Source: Sepioteuthis lessoniana (lineage: Eukaryota; Mollusca; Cephalopoda; Myopsida; Loliginidae). From it: a stretch of DNA of 64,000 bases. The notes under the pieces are model-generated. The model was not told where the DNA came from and did not search any database. It saw nothing but the letters and a program-made list of their open reading frames with translations. The stretch is from assembly GCA_963585895.1 (NCBI GenBank), contig OY757921.1, positions 50,933,949-50,997,948 of the forward strand, given 5' to 3'. The position numbers were made by a program, and so were the translations under genes. Within the stretch, counting starts at the first letter, position 1. Each line of letters opens with the position of its first letter. Positions 44,347 through 55,369 of this stretch are shown piece by piece.

Positions 44347-44565
44347 GACACCCTCATACATTCGCTGGATAATGCGTAAAGGACGTGTTACTCGTTGGCC
44401 CAGCTAACTTTAGTGGTAGTCAGGAATCAGCAGTGGAAAGAGAGGCCGTCTATCTTCAACCTTCTCTATTAGTACAAGCTGACATGGGCGTGAGAAAACT
44501 TCACTCTCCATTAGCCATGTATGCGTCAGCGGAGAGAGGCAGACCTACAACCATGATTGGTATTG
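44347..44565 (+). repeat. Left arm of a 220-bp inverted repeat
   Basis: Pairs with 45250-45468 at roughly 85-90% identity (for example 'acaccctcatacattcgct', 'aatcagcagtggaaagaga', 'gctgacatgggcgtgagaaa'). The arms enclose 685 bases of different sequence. Confidence 0.85.
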
Positions 44566-45249
44566 AGGACTAAACCGTCAAAAAGCCAACACGTGGTAAT
44601 TTTTCAAACTACGGAAATTAAAGAGTTGCCGTTTCTTCGTCGGAGAGTGAAGTCACATAATTTGGGATATAGAGAAAACCCAAATTCCAAAGTCATGCCG
44701 CGCAGGGAACACCGAGAGAAATAAAAGACTTTTCCTTTGAATGAATTCGCGCTCCGAGTCTCGTTAAACGAATACCCCAAGAAAAGACTTGTCCACGAGG
44801 AAAGAGTCAATAATTAATCTTGGTCTTATCTGAAATAAGACGTACATTTTTCTGTCAACGTATTATAGCAGGCCAGTAGTGAAAATATAAAAAGGTGGGA
44901 AGAAAAGATTCTACGAAATCCTAAGTGAATATACAATTAAAGTATATTCAAATTCATCTTGTTGTATTCATGCTGACGTGAATAACAAATAAATTACGGG
45001 AGGAAAGAATAACTCTGATAAGATAGAGGAGAAAGGAAGAGGAAAATTCCCCTAATGATAAACTTGAGATTTGGAGCACGAGCTCTGCCATCAAATCCCA
45101 AAGTCTGAAGGAAAGCGGACCGTATCTACTGCTGACGAACTGTATTTTCACATTCCGCTATTTAGAAGAAAGACTTTCTCGCTCCTGACTTTTATCTGAA
45201 TTATTTTTCTTTGTTTCTTACTTTCATTCAGTAAAATTCATTTCATTCA
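44566..45249. other. Interior of the inverted-repeat unit
   Basis: No transposase or other family is recognised. Short open frames on the reverse strand (up to 68 codons) have no features. Could be cargo of a fold-back element. Confidence 0.45.
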
Positions 45250-45468
45250 GTACCAATCATGGTTGCAAGTCTGCCTCTCTCCGCTGACGTTTACATGGCT
45301 AATAGAGAGTGAGGTTTTCTCACGCCCATGTCAGCTTGTACTAATAGAGAAGGTTGAAGATAGACGGTCTCTCTTTCCACTGCTGATTTCTGACTACCAT
45401 TATAGTCGGCTGGACCAGCGAGTAACACGTCCTTTCCCCATAACACAGCGAATGTATGAGGGTGTCCT
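45250..45468 (-). repeat. Right arm of a 220-bp inverted repeat
   Basis: Reverse complement of the arm at 44347-44565. Confidence 0.85.
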
Positions 45469-45469
45469 A

Positions 45470-45790
45470 TTGTTATTAATCTTGTTGACCCAAACACGGC
45501 AGTTCAGTCCTTTTTTTTTTGTTGTTGTGGAAGTATTGTATATGTCGAAGAATTTGTATTTGAGGGGGAAAGCTTACCAGTTAGCTGTGTTGACTTTTAA
45601 TAATTAACCCATAACTTGCCTAGTGGCCTTAAAATGTGGTTCAGCTTGGGAGTTGGTGCTATCTGAAATATTAAATAGCGTTTGACAAACCAGAGCCCAC
45701 GTGTGGGCCCTGCTTTAACTGGTGGACTTGGTGGGAAAAAACGGCCCCCTGCAAGCCCGCAGGGTACATGGCGTCGTAGTACCAATAAAT
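45470..45790. other. Unassigned spacer
   Basis: Contains a less AT-rich part at 45690-45780. Nothing recognised. Confidence 0.35.
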
Positions 45791-45794
45791 AAAT

Positions 45795-46235
45795 GGGTTG
45801 GTTGGATTGTTTGGATTTTAAGACATATCAACCATTATAAGTTATATAATGCCAAATCCAGTTACAAATTCATGATTTGTAAACGATTAGTTTGTAGGTA
45901 ACTTTTAAACGAACCAGAGCTCATTTGTTTAAATGGTTTCAAGTATTCACACCAACCACTAATAGTTCTATCTGATCTTTGTCATTAATTTCAAGTTCAC
46001 TGTGACCGGGAGTGGCAGTACCTGTATCAAATAGATATGTTTAAAGATCATTAGTATTTATCGGACTTTATTCAAAACAGTCCCTAAAAACAAGTCTTAA
46101 ACAACTACACAAAAATGTAAATATGAACGTACAATGAATGTGATTCCTCAAACCTTTATACATAAAATAACGTCAGATGGGCCGACATACTATTAGAATC
46201 AGTCAGTCATCTTCAAATTGTAAGAATAGTAGAAA
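45795..46235 (-). repeat. Family A-related diverged repeat
   Basis: Starts with the tail complement (ttaagacatatcaaccattat...aatgccaaatcc, 45815-45860). The later part ('gtaaatatgaacgta', 'gtgattcctcaaa') matches 57215-57245. No coding capacity. Confidence 0.5.
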
Positions 46236-46279
46236 CCACCGTTAAATTGAATTACATTTTGAATATATATAATCTAATT

Positions 46280-47515
46280 TGGCGGACTGAAAAGTTCATC
46301 GGCTGACTATGAAGGAATAGCGCAAAAGTTGTGAAATTTTCCATGCAATTATTTCAACTTTTATTATCAATAACTGCATTGTTTCTTTTCCAGGTAAACT
46401 GAAATCTGGCTGTTCCAAAAGACTTAAAATGTAACCAATGTTTATTCCTCCTGAAAATGGACAAAATTGTTATTGGAGTATCAACTACTCCATACAGAAA
46501 AGGGTTTAGCCCGCAAGGGCATTTATCCTGACGTGGTTGCTACATTAGGAGATAATGCTCCTGGTTTATAAAAAGCGCAACACTGGGCAGCAGAAATTTG
46601 AAGAGGAAGGGAGAGTTTTGTGGAGGAACAAAGGCCTCGACGTCCTGCAACTGCCACCATCGAGGCAAATGTTGATCGTGTCAACTGATAGTGATGAATG
46701 ACAGACGCTTGATTAGAAATCAAATAGCCAATGCTATAAGCATATCCTTTGAGTGAAAGTAGTTTGCTCAATAAACTTGGCATGAATAAAGTTTTTGCTT
46801 AGTGAGGCCAAGTCTTCTGACACCTGATCAAAAAAAAAAAAAAATACCGGGTAGATCATATCACAGGAAAATCTAATATTGTTTGAAATAGATTCAGCTA
46901 ATTTCCTTTAACGGCTAACCAATTAGTTTCATTACTTTGAGTCTGAGAAAGAGACAATTCCAGCTTCTTCGAAAGCTATGGTCATTTGCAGGGAAGGTGA
47001 TGTCCTCATTTTTGTAATGCTAAAGGCTTATTGAGCATTTTGAAAAGGACCAAAACATCAATGGGGAATAGTATGCAATATTTTAGTGGCAGTAATGACC
47101 TACTATCAAGACCAAACGTCCAGTAAAATTGACAAAAGGGATCTTGTTTCATCAGGATAAAGCTCCGATACATAAATCGTTAGTTTCAATGGCTGCTGGG
47201 TGTGACTGTGGCTTTGAATTAGTTGATCATTTTTCTTATTCTCATAATTTGGCTCTATTTGACAACCATCTGTTCCCCGACATTAAAGAACACCTGGTTG
47301 ACAATCTGTAGCACAGTAATGATAACATCATATTTGCTTTTGATGACGTTTTTGACCAAAAGAATCAAAGTTTCTTCACCAATGAGATCCAAAGCACTGT
47401 ACTACTGATGGAAGTAGTGTGTAGACCACAATTGAAACTATATTGAAATGTGATCGTCATTTTGTTCATTCCATGAGAATAATTTGGTCAGCTATTCTAG
47501 TACTTAATCACCTTG
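46280..47515 (+). mobile_element. Mariner remnant, second lineage
   Basis: A transposase can be followed with many breaks: YPDVVATLGDNAPGL (about 46530), RLIRNQIANAISIS (about 46700), LLTPDQ (about 46820), a decayed middle, then LTKGILFHQDKAPIHKSLVS (47126 on) and FDNHLFPDIKEHL. The second Asp is kept in HQDK; the third (SHNLALFD) is in a corrupted motif. It differs in sequence from the copies at 8.2, 15.4 and 39.6 kb. Ends have only weak inverted similarity. Inactive. Confidence 0.8.
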
Positions 47516-47800
47516 TCGTAATGTGATAATTCACAAGTTAGTCTTGCAGATCAGTTACTACTGATTAGTGAGTTCACTGCTCACTAGGTTCTCCGTAATT
47601 CTGCCTCGGTGCTAAATGTAAGTTATTCATAATCTTTATCTTTAAGGCGCCTTAAATGAAACCTTAAAGATATCAAATACTGTAGCGAGTGTAATTATTA
47701 GCGAGGTAAGTAACTATATTAGTCTTAGTGAGCTTGATTCTCACTGGGTTTCTACTAATTCTTATCTTGTACCAAATTAAGTTAAGTAAATAACTGCTAC
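47515..47800 (+). repeat. Two copies of an unclassified repeat
   Basis: 'tagtgagttcactgctcacta...ttctgcctcggtgc' at 47565 and 'tagtgagcttgattctcactg...ttcttatcttgtac' at 47724. A third relative lies at 54294. Confidence 0.5.
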
Positions 47801-47979
47801 AGTGTTTTTTTATATTTGTTAATAGCCATAGAAATGACATTGATTATTTTTACTTCATAAACAAATCTTAACAATTAAGGGATGATACACTATTTTCTAG
47901 AAAGGTGACCAAACTATTCAATTATTTTTTTAAACAGAATGTCAACTGTTATGTGCAGTAATTTAAGGAAGTTAAAGGT

Positions 47980-48234
47980 ATGTTGAAAAACACAGCCATT
48001 ACTTTTTCAAACCGAAGCTGCAAAGAAAACTTTGTAAGCATCTGTTTCTTGTGTGGAGACTGCATGATTGTTTCAAAGACTAAAGAATCTTTACTTTTCC
48101 TTAGGCAAGCAAAACCCAATTCCACACATGGCTCATCGAATGATTGTTTAGAACTATTGTTCCAGAGAAAGAGCAATAGGACAGTCGCAGAAATTTGTAA
48201 AGCAATTTCTAACTGTGCAGGTTTAGAATGTTGA
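47980..48234 (+). CDS. Uncertain 84-codon open frame
   Basis: Includes CKENFVSICFLCGDCMIV with a CxxC pair resembling a zinc-ribbon start, then EICKAISNCAGLEC. After the stop, another frame shows CKISCGTIQKFKKPFLPNE. The opposite strand is open for 145 codons without family features. This may be the decayed N-terminal zinc-binding part of a transposon protein; no family was recognised. Confidence 0.2.
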   Translation: MLKNTAITFSNRSCKENFVSICFLCGDCMIVSKTKESLLFLRQAKPNSTHGSSNDCLELLFQRKSNRTVAEICKAISNCAGLEC

Positions 48235-48399
48235 CATCCGAGGAAAAAAATGTTAAAATTTACCCAAAAAGACTCATGTAAGATTTCGTGCGGCACCATC
48301 CAGAAATTTAAGAAGCCATTTCTTCCAAATGAAGTTTCTATATGTGGAATTGAATAGTTGATAAAAAAAGAACAGACTTCCATCATTCAGTCACGAAAA

Positions 48400-49690
48400 T
48401 TAACATGATTTCTTTATAAATTCTAACTCGTTTTAACTTCTTTTTCTTATTAAAATATCTATCAGTTCACTCAATCTATGCTCTGAAAATATTAACTCTT
48501 TAATTTCTTAATTTGCGCATCAGCAGCATTTATGTTCTTTATAAGTAGCAGTACCAGTAGCAGTGCTAATAAAAAAATTAAACAATTTAAATCACTTCAT
48601 TTTCAATCTATCTATCTATCTATCTTTAGAAAAAGTTAAACCTTCATTTAAAAATAAATGCAGTTGTTTTAGAATGATTAAAAACACTTAGGCAGACTTA
48701 AAGCTAGAGAGAAACTTTGACAACCGTAAAATAAAGTTATTGTAAAATAATAAGGATTTTATATACATATAAACATGATTTTCTAACGAAGTTGGTACTA
48801 TTGTAAGAGAAAAAAACAACCACACTATATCTATATAAAATGAATATAAATTGAATATTGACATCGACATCGACGTAGGATGCTTCTTTTTTTGGTTATC
48901 TGACACCTATGCAGGGAATAAATCGTGTTGGAAGCCCTGCAAACAGGGCTATATATCTTTATGTTTTCTTTTAAAAAGAAAACTATGTGTAGCTTACATT
49001 TGGCATAAAGCTTGTTGTATGGAGTACATAAGGATGATTGAAATCACTTCCAAATTGTAAATAGACAGTAAGACTAGCTCGTGAATCATCACACCGCAAC
49101 GAAGCAATCAAAAACTCACAATAAGAGTTTATATTATTAAAGCAAAATTCAATTTAACGGCGAATTTTACAATTTTTAACTTGTGAGTTGCATTGGCACT
49201 CATTATCATGCTGTATGTCCTGATTTAAAAATTTAGTTTATTTTTTGCTGACAGTGTTACTGATAGAGAAAAATTCTATTGAATGTATTATGTAAATGAA
49301 CTTTATCAAATGTAATATAACACGTTCATGTTCTTCTGACTCTAAGCCATGTTGAATTGTCTACTGCTTAAAATATTACTAATAATCCTGTTTTGTTTGG
49401 TTTCATTTCGTTTATTATTTGTTAACAGCAAATCAATTCTTTATTCATTACATGATACTGAAACTCGATTCTTTTGTAAATGTTTGATTGTAATCATAAC
49501 AAAATTTTCAATGTTCATAGCACTTTTTAAAAGTTTACACATGGTATATAATCATTTGTTAAATAATATAAAATAACGAATAACTGTAGCGCATAAGTCG
49601 ACCTTTTTAGCTTGAAAACATCTTAATAAAACGAAAGGTCGACTTTTACAACAAGACCAAAATCCAAATCTTTATTACAGTGTAGTTAAC
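48400..49690. other. Unassigned AT-rich stretch
   Basis: Holds a short (ATCT)n run at about 48608-48627 and hydrophobic open frames typical of AT-rich noise. No gene supported. Confidence 0.4.
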
Positions 49691-49699
49691 CAGGGGCAA

Positions 49700-49930
49700 A
49701 GATTCGGAAATTTATCTTGTATAAATCGACTGCCAGTTTTTGTAGAGCTTTAAAAAATCCAAGTATATCCAACAATTTACGGTATTCCTACGCACAGTTG
49801 AATGGTTTCTTTTATTACAAACTAATACTAATAGTTTATACCCAACTATATCGTATGAATATACTATTCTTATTTAATAATAATCATTTGTTCAAGTAGC
49901 TTTTTATGGTTTCAAGTAACTAATATTCCT
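49700..49930 (-). repeat. Family A2-like fragment
   Basis: 'ttaataataatcatttgttc' and 'tttcaagtaactaatattcc' resemble blocks at 20.45 and 53.8 kb. Weak match. Confidence 0.3.
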
Positions 49931-49934
49931 CACA

Positions 49935-50510
49935 AAGAGGAGTCCCATTTCCCTCGATTCTCTGCTCCAGGTATTTGGAGATTGATATTACAATTCACAA
50001 CATGTTCCATGACGTTTTAAGCTCTTCAGCAAGGTTAAGGTAATTTTTGTTCTGTTCTTCGCAATCATAGTCTAAAAGATATTTATCAATATTAAGGAGT
50101 AAATAGTTCGTAAAAGCCGCCTACTTAAAGAGAGTTATCTTTTAGTTCAATTGTCATTAATATGTACACTGCAAGGTCCTTAAACGCCGTCGTGTGTCAA
50201 ACTTGGCAAATAACAATGATCTCAGACATAGATAGTTTTTCACTGTAGTATTTGAATTGTTATTTTTCTCGAATTATTCGGCGATAGACATTGTCTTCTT
50301 AAAAAGAAAAGAAAAGTAGTTATTCGTCAATTGATTAGAAATGATAAAAATATTTTTTCTATGCCTTTCTGGCTGAGCATCAGTTTCATAAAATCAATGT
50401 CGTTGAATTTTTTTAAGACATAAGAGTAAAGTGTATATACAATATAATGGACAAATGATAAGAACACACATATAAAACATACTCGCATACACATGTTGTA
50501 TATGTGAGTA
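49935..50510. other. Unassigned spacer
   Basis: No recognised gene or repeat. Confidence 0.4.
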
Positions 50511-50514
50511 TATT

Positions 50515-50632
50515 TGAATGTGTGTCTGTACGTGTATGAATGTCTGCGTTTCCTAAAGTACAGGTACATTTATATGTGAGTGTGTGTGAGCGTATATGTG
50601 TGTGTGTGTCATGTAATGCAAACACACACACT

Positions 50633-50671
<39 letters not shown>

Positions 50672-50700
50672 GCGCGCGCATATATACATATATATATTCG
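50515..50700. repeat. TG/CA microsatellite cluster
   Basis: TG-rich sequence at 50515-50610, then CA with CG units at 50622-50678 and short TA. TG followed by CA can fold back. Confidence 0.9.
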
Positions 50701-51002
50701 TGCATGTTGCTTGCTTGAATGTATGTGCATGTGTAAATAAATGTCAAAAGAAAAACGATGTACGCAAAGTGCACGTTTTAATAAAAACGTTGAATAAATG
50801 ATTGAAAGAAATGTATTTGAATGGCATCAAGTAGAGCAGTATTGATGCTTGAATAGTAACCTTAACCTTTTTTTTTGTGAAGCAAATAAAGTTTCATGTG
50901 AGGATAAAACACAATCGTCAGAAAAGAGGATGAGGGGTCGATCAATATCAGCTTACATTTTTGACAGATTACAAATTTTTTGAACCATTTATTAATTGTA
51001 TA

Positions 51003-51142
51003 GTAGGAAGAGTGTTTGCTAATGGCCCTTGAGATCGGAGTTCAATCCGAGATCGAATTATATCAAAGACTCAAAAAATGGTACTTGGTACCTCCTCGAT
51101 TAACACTCAGCATTATAAAGTGCATATCATAATTCTCTAAAC
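51003..51142 (+). mobile_element. SINE-D, truncated
   Basis: Head with 'gtgtttgctaatggccc' and B box 'gagttcaatccgaga', body to 'aacactcagcattataaag', then cut off shortly before a CT repeat. Confidence 0.75.
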
Positions 51143-51154
51143 AGACAAACACAC

Positions 51155-51166
51155 ACTCTCTCTCTT

Positions 51167-51223
<57 letters not shown>

Positions 51224-51245
51224 TATATATATGTGTGCGTGTATG
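51155..51245. repeat. (CT)n(CA)n(TA)n compound microsatellite
   Basis: Long CT tract followed by CA and TA units. Confidence 0.95.
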
Positions 51246-51282
51246 CGTGTTTATAGAATTTTGAATTATATATAATATATTT

Positions 51283-51307
51283 ATGATAGATAGATAGATA
51301 GATAGAT
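51283..51307. repeat. (GATA)n microsatellite
   Basis: Six gata units. Confidence 0.93.
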
Positions 51308-51543
51308 CAACTTTCTCAAGTAATTTATCTAAAGATAAATATAGCATACAAATTGAGTGGATTGATCTATATATGTATGCATGTATATGTGTCTCTGTGT
51401 ATATCCTAAAAACCGAACAAATATATATATACATATATGAATTATATATCTACAATAAAATACAACATGGACATATACATAGATATATACGCTTTTCCTT
51501 TAAATCACTTTATTGAATCCTGAAATTCATATAATATAATATA

Positions 51544-51544
<1 letters not shown>

Positions 51545-51606
<62 letters not shown>
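51545..51606. repeat. (TG)n microsatellite
   Basis: About 31 TG units. Confidence 0.97.
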
Positions 51607-51607
<1 letters not shown>

Positions 51608-51746
51608 ATTCTAGAGATTTAACAAAATTATGGATATGAATTATATATTACCAATACATTCATGCAAGATAGATTGATAGATTGATAGATTGATAGGTAG
51701 GTTTCCCTTTAACTCTCCTTAGTGCATCCCAAAATTTATATATATT

Positions 51747-52020
51747 GTGACGCGGCATTAAATATTTATCGATGGACTGGGAGGTTATTTTTTGCACGTG
51801 TGAAGACGGGGCTGTCAGGCACTTGATCCCTCACAGAATAAGTTCCAGTTAAGATTCCCTTTTTGGGCGTAGGGAAACTGGCAAATAATGTGGGGGTTAA
51901 TTTGGGGCTATACTTACCGCCGCTGGCAAGAGGTTTCCATTTTTTCACGTACACACACACCCACCAGGTTACTACCTCTTTCTACCCCAAGGATAATGGA
52001 AGATATGGGCCTCTAGGTTA
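51747..52020. other. Unclassified higher-GC segment
   Basis: Begins 'tgtgacgcgg' and is less AT-rich than its flanks. A reverse-strand frame of 64 codons contains KLTPTLFASFPTPKKGILTG. Identity unknown; an LTR fragment is possible. Confidence 0.3.
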
Positions 52021-52327
52021 GGATATCATAATATTATTTATTGCAGTTGACAATTCTGGTTTCCTGTGTAATATTTTAAAAAGGTGAATAGGACATTTAG
52101 CAAGAATAAATTGAGGCGAATGAAGTTGAAAATTAACATGCAATAGACAACTTGATTGGCAGATAACACATTGAATAAATTTCGACCAGAGGAGAGATAT
52201 AAAATATAACAAGGTTTTTAATACATGCGGACACGCATATTTAACGTGTCGGCTATATTATCAGTGGATAATATCAAATATACAAATGTCTTTCTTCCTT
52301 ATTCTTTTCTTTCTTCCTTCTTTAAAT

Positions 52328-52362
<35 letters not shown>

Positions 52363-52377
52363 GAGAGAGAGAGAAAG

Positions 52378-52417
<40 letters not shown>
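52328..52417. repeat. (GA)n microsatellite with GC interruptions
   Basis: About 45 units with 'gc' and 'aa' variants. Confidence 0.96.
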
Positions 52418-52420
<3 letters not shown>

Positions 52421-52424
52421 GTAA

Positions 52425-52943
52425 TTGAAATACTTAGGAAGGGTGGAGGGAAGAAACAGTTTTACGGTGCACTTAGCTTTTCGGCGACGGGTTTCTTCTG
52501 CGAGTATTTTCTTTAACGGGTTAGTGGGATTCTATGGAACTCGGCTTGAGGCGTCTGCTATCTCTTGTCCAAGAGCTCTATTTCGCTTCTTCACCCGGAG
52601 TTTTGGCCACAGTGTCCACATATCTTGTCCCACCAACTGCTGTCCTGAAACTAACTTTTTTTCCCCTATTTGCGCTGATGAAAAGGGTGCTACTTCTGTT
52701 TTTAGGGTTCTGGCCTATCATTCGGCCTCTTTCCTCTTCCTTCGCTCTGTCAGGCGATTCAGTCAGACTACTATATGTCCCTATACCCACTTCTTTATCC
52801 ATCCGGTCAGAGAGTGCAAACATTTGTTGGCTTTCATTCTGACCTGGATTTGTTACTTCGACCGCGAGGAATTGACCTACATTCCTATTCCTCTTTTAAC
52901 GGTCAGTCTTTGGCGGCCTGTTAATTCAAACACGGAGGGGTAG
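52425..52943 (+). CDS. Unidentified 172-codon open frame
   Basis: The longest open frame in the window not explained by a repeat. It has scattered Cys (SCPTNCCPETNF, FSPICADEKG) and no signal peptide or domain that I recognise. A second + frame (102 codons) and a reverse frame (81 codons) are open over the same DNA, which is less AT-rich than its surroundings. Low stop density may therefore reflect composition. Could be part of an LTR or a transposon. Confidence 0.25.
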   Translation: MKYLGRVEGRNSFTVHLAFRRRVSSASIFFNGLVGFYGTRLEASAISCPRALFRFFTRSFGHSVHISCPTNCCPETNFFSPICADEKGATSVFRVLAYHSASFLFLRSVRRFSQTTICPYTHFFIHPVRECKHLLAFILTWICYFDREELTYIPIPLLTVSLWRPVNSNTEG

Positions 52944-52987
52944 GGGAAATTTCTTATTTCTCTTCTCTCAGTGGTAGACCACGTGAC

Positions 52988-53038
52988 AATATATATATAT
53001 ATATGTTTGCGTGTGCGTGTGCGTATATATATATATAC

Positions 53039-53074
<36 letters not shown>

Positions 53075-53100
53075 ACGTATGTATGTATGTATGTATGTAA
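52988..53100. repeat. (TA)/(TG)/(ATGT) microsatellite cluster
   Basis: TA, then TG-rich, TA, TG and tetranucleotide gtat units in sequence. Confidence 0.93.
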
Positions 53101-53104
53101 TTTG

Positions 53105-53495
53105 TAATGGTTTACCAATATTTTGGATTCATATAATAAAACTTTGAATCATTTATTCTGAATAGATGAGCTTTGTCAATTTATCCAGAAGAAAATGTGA
53201 CTTTAAAACTTTGATAATGGCATCTTGTAAAATTGATGCGATTATAATAGAAATTTCAGCATTTAAATTGTGACAAAAGAGAATAAATGAAATATCATTG
53301 AAATTAAACCAAACCAGTTGAAATAAAGATTTTCCTATTTACTGTTGGTTATTTTTTTTTTTGCTTCTCTCAATCAAAACTTACAATGTTAAATACGATT
53401 CAACTATTCAACAAAATAATATGTCATGATAAAATATGGAGTCGGTAATATGACGGTAAATTTTCTGTCGTGTCTGATCATAATAAGGTAAAATC
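53105..53495. other. Unassigned spacer
   Basis: AT-rich, nothing recognised. Confidence 0.4.
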
Positions 53496-53499
53496 TTCG

Positions 53500-53720
53500 T
53501 CCCTGAAATACGTACTTTTGAGATGTGAGAAACAAGTTCCAGCCCCGCAGAGAGGCATTTTTTGTTCTTTTTTCATGCTATCGGTCGGATTGCCCAGTCG
53601 GCAATGCATAAAAAGTTGCCGACTATACCACTTATTGAGAAATACCCCCCACCCAAATAATGATACTCTGGGTATGACACTAACTTGCATCTGGTGGAGA
53701 GGTTCTATTTTAAGAGCGAT
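53500..53720 (+). repeat. Family A-like diverged block
   Basis: 'ggattgcccagtcggcaat' is the complement of the family A end block, and 53600-53700 resembles its interior weakly. Orientation opposite to the other family A copies. Confidence 0.35.
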
Positions 53721-53759
53721 AGGGAAGCGGTGTACCCGTTTTGTTAATATATGATTTCG

Positions 53760-54020
53760 AGTATTTTTATAACGCCAATTATCTAGTAGTTATATGATTT
53801 CAAGAAAACAATAAAACTAATACTGAGCCAGTAATTATAGCTTCAATTGACTATTCTTAATACAAATGACTTGCATCCAGTAATACAGTATCAAACATTC
53901 CAATCTATTACGAATAATTTTTAAACTTATGCATGTGACCCAAAGATGGGACACTAACGAATAAAACCGCTTCGGGTCAGAGTGCTAGGGAAAAATGGCA
54001 ATAAAGGAGCACTCTACACT
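53760..54020 (-). repeat. Family A2-like repeat
   Basis: 'gactattcttaatacaaatga', 'tgacccaaagatgggacac' and 'ggaaaaatggcaataaagga' match 20.5-20.7 kb and 58.3 kb. Confidence 0.5.
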
Positions 54021-54289
54021 GGTTCACCAAGTATAATAAAATACATTGTAGAACTTAAAATCTTGACGTGCTATCAAACATTCGTCTAGAGATTTGAAAT
54101 CAGCATCCTCCATTTTGTCTAAGACCTTTATTTTCCCATCCAAAATATTTGTAGACCAGTGTAATTTGCCAGAATGGAAAAAAAAAAAGAAAGAGGAAAA
54201 GCTTATAAAAATTACATATCTATAATCAATATTTTAAACCCATGTTTTAAGCACAAATAATGAGGTCGACCAGCTCGTTAAGTCTATAC

Positions 54290-54365
54290 ATTGTTAGTGA
54301 GTTCATTTCTTACTGAGTGCCAAATATTTCTGGTCGTCTGCCAAACTGAGCTGAGATGAGAAAAT
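54290..54365 (+). repeat. Unclassified repeat, third copy
   Basis: 'ttagtgagttcatttcttactgag' block related to those at 47565 and 47724. Confidence 0.4.
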
Positions 54366-54369
54366 GACT

Positions 54370-54910
54370 TATAAAAAAAAGCTTTATAATGAAAGGTAAC
54401 TACTTTTGAGGAGAGATAATTCCAGCTTATGTACATCTGTGCTAGTCTAAGCTCGTCTTTTCTGAATTCCTCAACAATTCAGAACATTTTCGGAGGCGAA
54501 ATGAGATCGGTCCACAATGGAACAGCCCAAGAACTACCTGCAATTTAAGATGCACAAACAGAAATTATGGCGAAAGATTGTACACGCGCCTGCTCATCTA
54601 ATGAGTCCTAACTGCTAAAAAGAAAAAGGTAGCTGTTTTTGTAACTATTGTGTTCGAAGATAATCGATGCGTCTATGAGAGTTGTTTACGTTGTACTAGC
54701 GAACAGGATGGATACGAATAGATAGACAGAGAGACTGAAAGGGTGATATATGTTCATATCAAGATTCATTGGATTCCTTTAAAATCCATATAGTGCATTT
54801 GTAAATACATATTTGTTTAAGAATTATTGATATATGGATAGATTTTGGTGGAGAAAATAATACGATCAGGATCAGATCGGCAGGTAGATACGTACATAAC
54901 TATTTGATGT
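54370..54910. other. Unassigned spacer
   Basis: No recognised feature. Confidence 0.4.
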
Positions 54911-54914
54911 AGAA

Positions 54915-55080
54915 AGGTTTCTTTTTTAACAGCATATCAACCTTTGTGGGTTATTTAATCATAAAACTACCCTTGTAGAAGAACGGCAGTTGGAGGAATA
55001 TGGGGTTCATATCATTCCCATGCGTATTAACCCGAAAAGGAACGTAACAGTGCTGCAGGACTTCCAGGACAAAGTCTAGC
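54915..55080 (-). mobile_element. SINE-B, truncated
   Basis: Tail complement (taacagcatatcaacctttgtgggtt) at 54930-54960, body to about 55080; the tRNA-like head is missing. Confidence 0.75.
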
Positions 55081-55119
55081 ATTTTTGTCGGGGTACCTCT
55101 TCCATTGTAAATATTGTAG

Positions 55120-55122
<3 letters not shown>

Positions 55123-55169
<47 letters not shown>
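55123..55169. repeat. (TA)n microsatellite
   Basis: About 23 TA units. Confidence 0.95.
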
Positions 55170-55171
<2 letters not shown>

Positions 55172-55222
55172 CTCACGTCGGTTTTACATGAAAGAATAGC
55201 GTTTTTAATCTTTCTTTTTGAG

Positions 55223-55247
55223 CGTGCACGCACGCACATGCGCGTGA

Positions 55248-55278
<31 letters not shown>

Positions 55279-55362
55279 CACACACACACATTATCTCCCT
55301 CTCTTTCTTTCTTCTCTCACTCTCTCTTACACACACACACACGCACACACACATACACACTC
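55223..55362. repeat. (CA)/(CT) microsatellite cluster
   Basis: CA runs with CG interruptions around a CT-rich stretch. Confidence 0.93.
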
Positions 55363-55369
55363 ATACATA

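Noticed and set aside
47949..48386. 145-codon reverse-strand open frame
   Set aside because: No domain or motif, and the opposite strand looks at least as protein-like. AT-rich chance opening is likely.
51910..51950. U1 snRNA-like start (atacttacc)
   Set aside because: Nothing after the first nine bases follows U1; it is better read as an unrelated match or a reverse-strand donor-like site.
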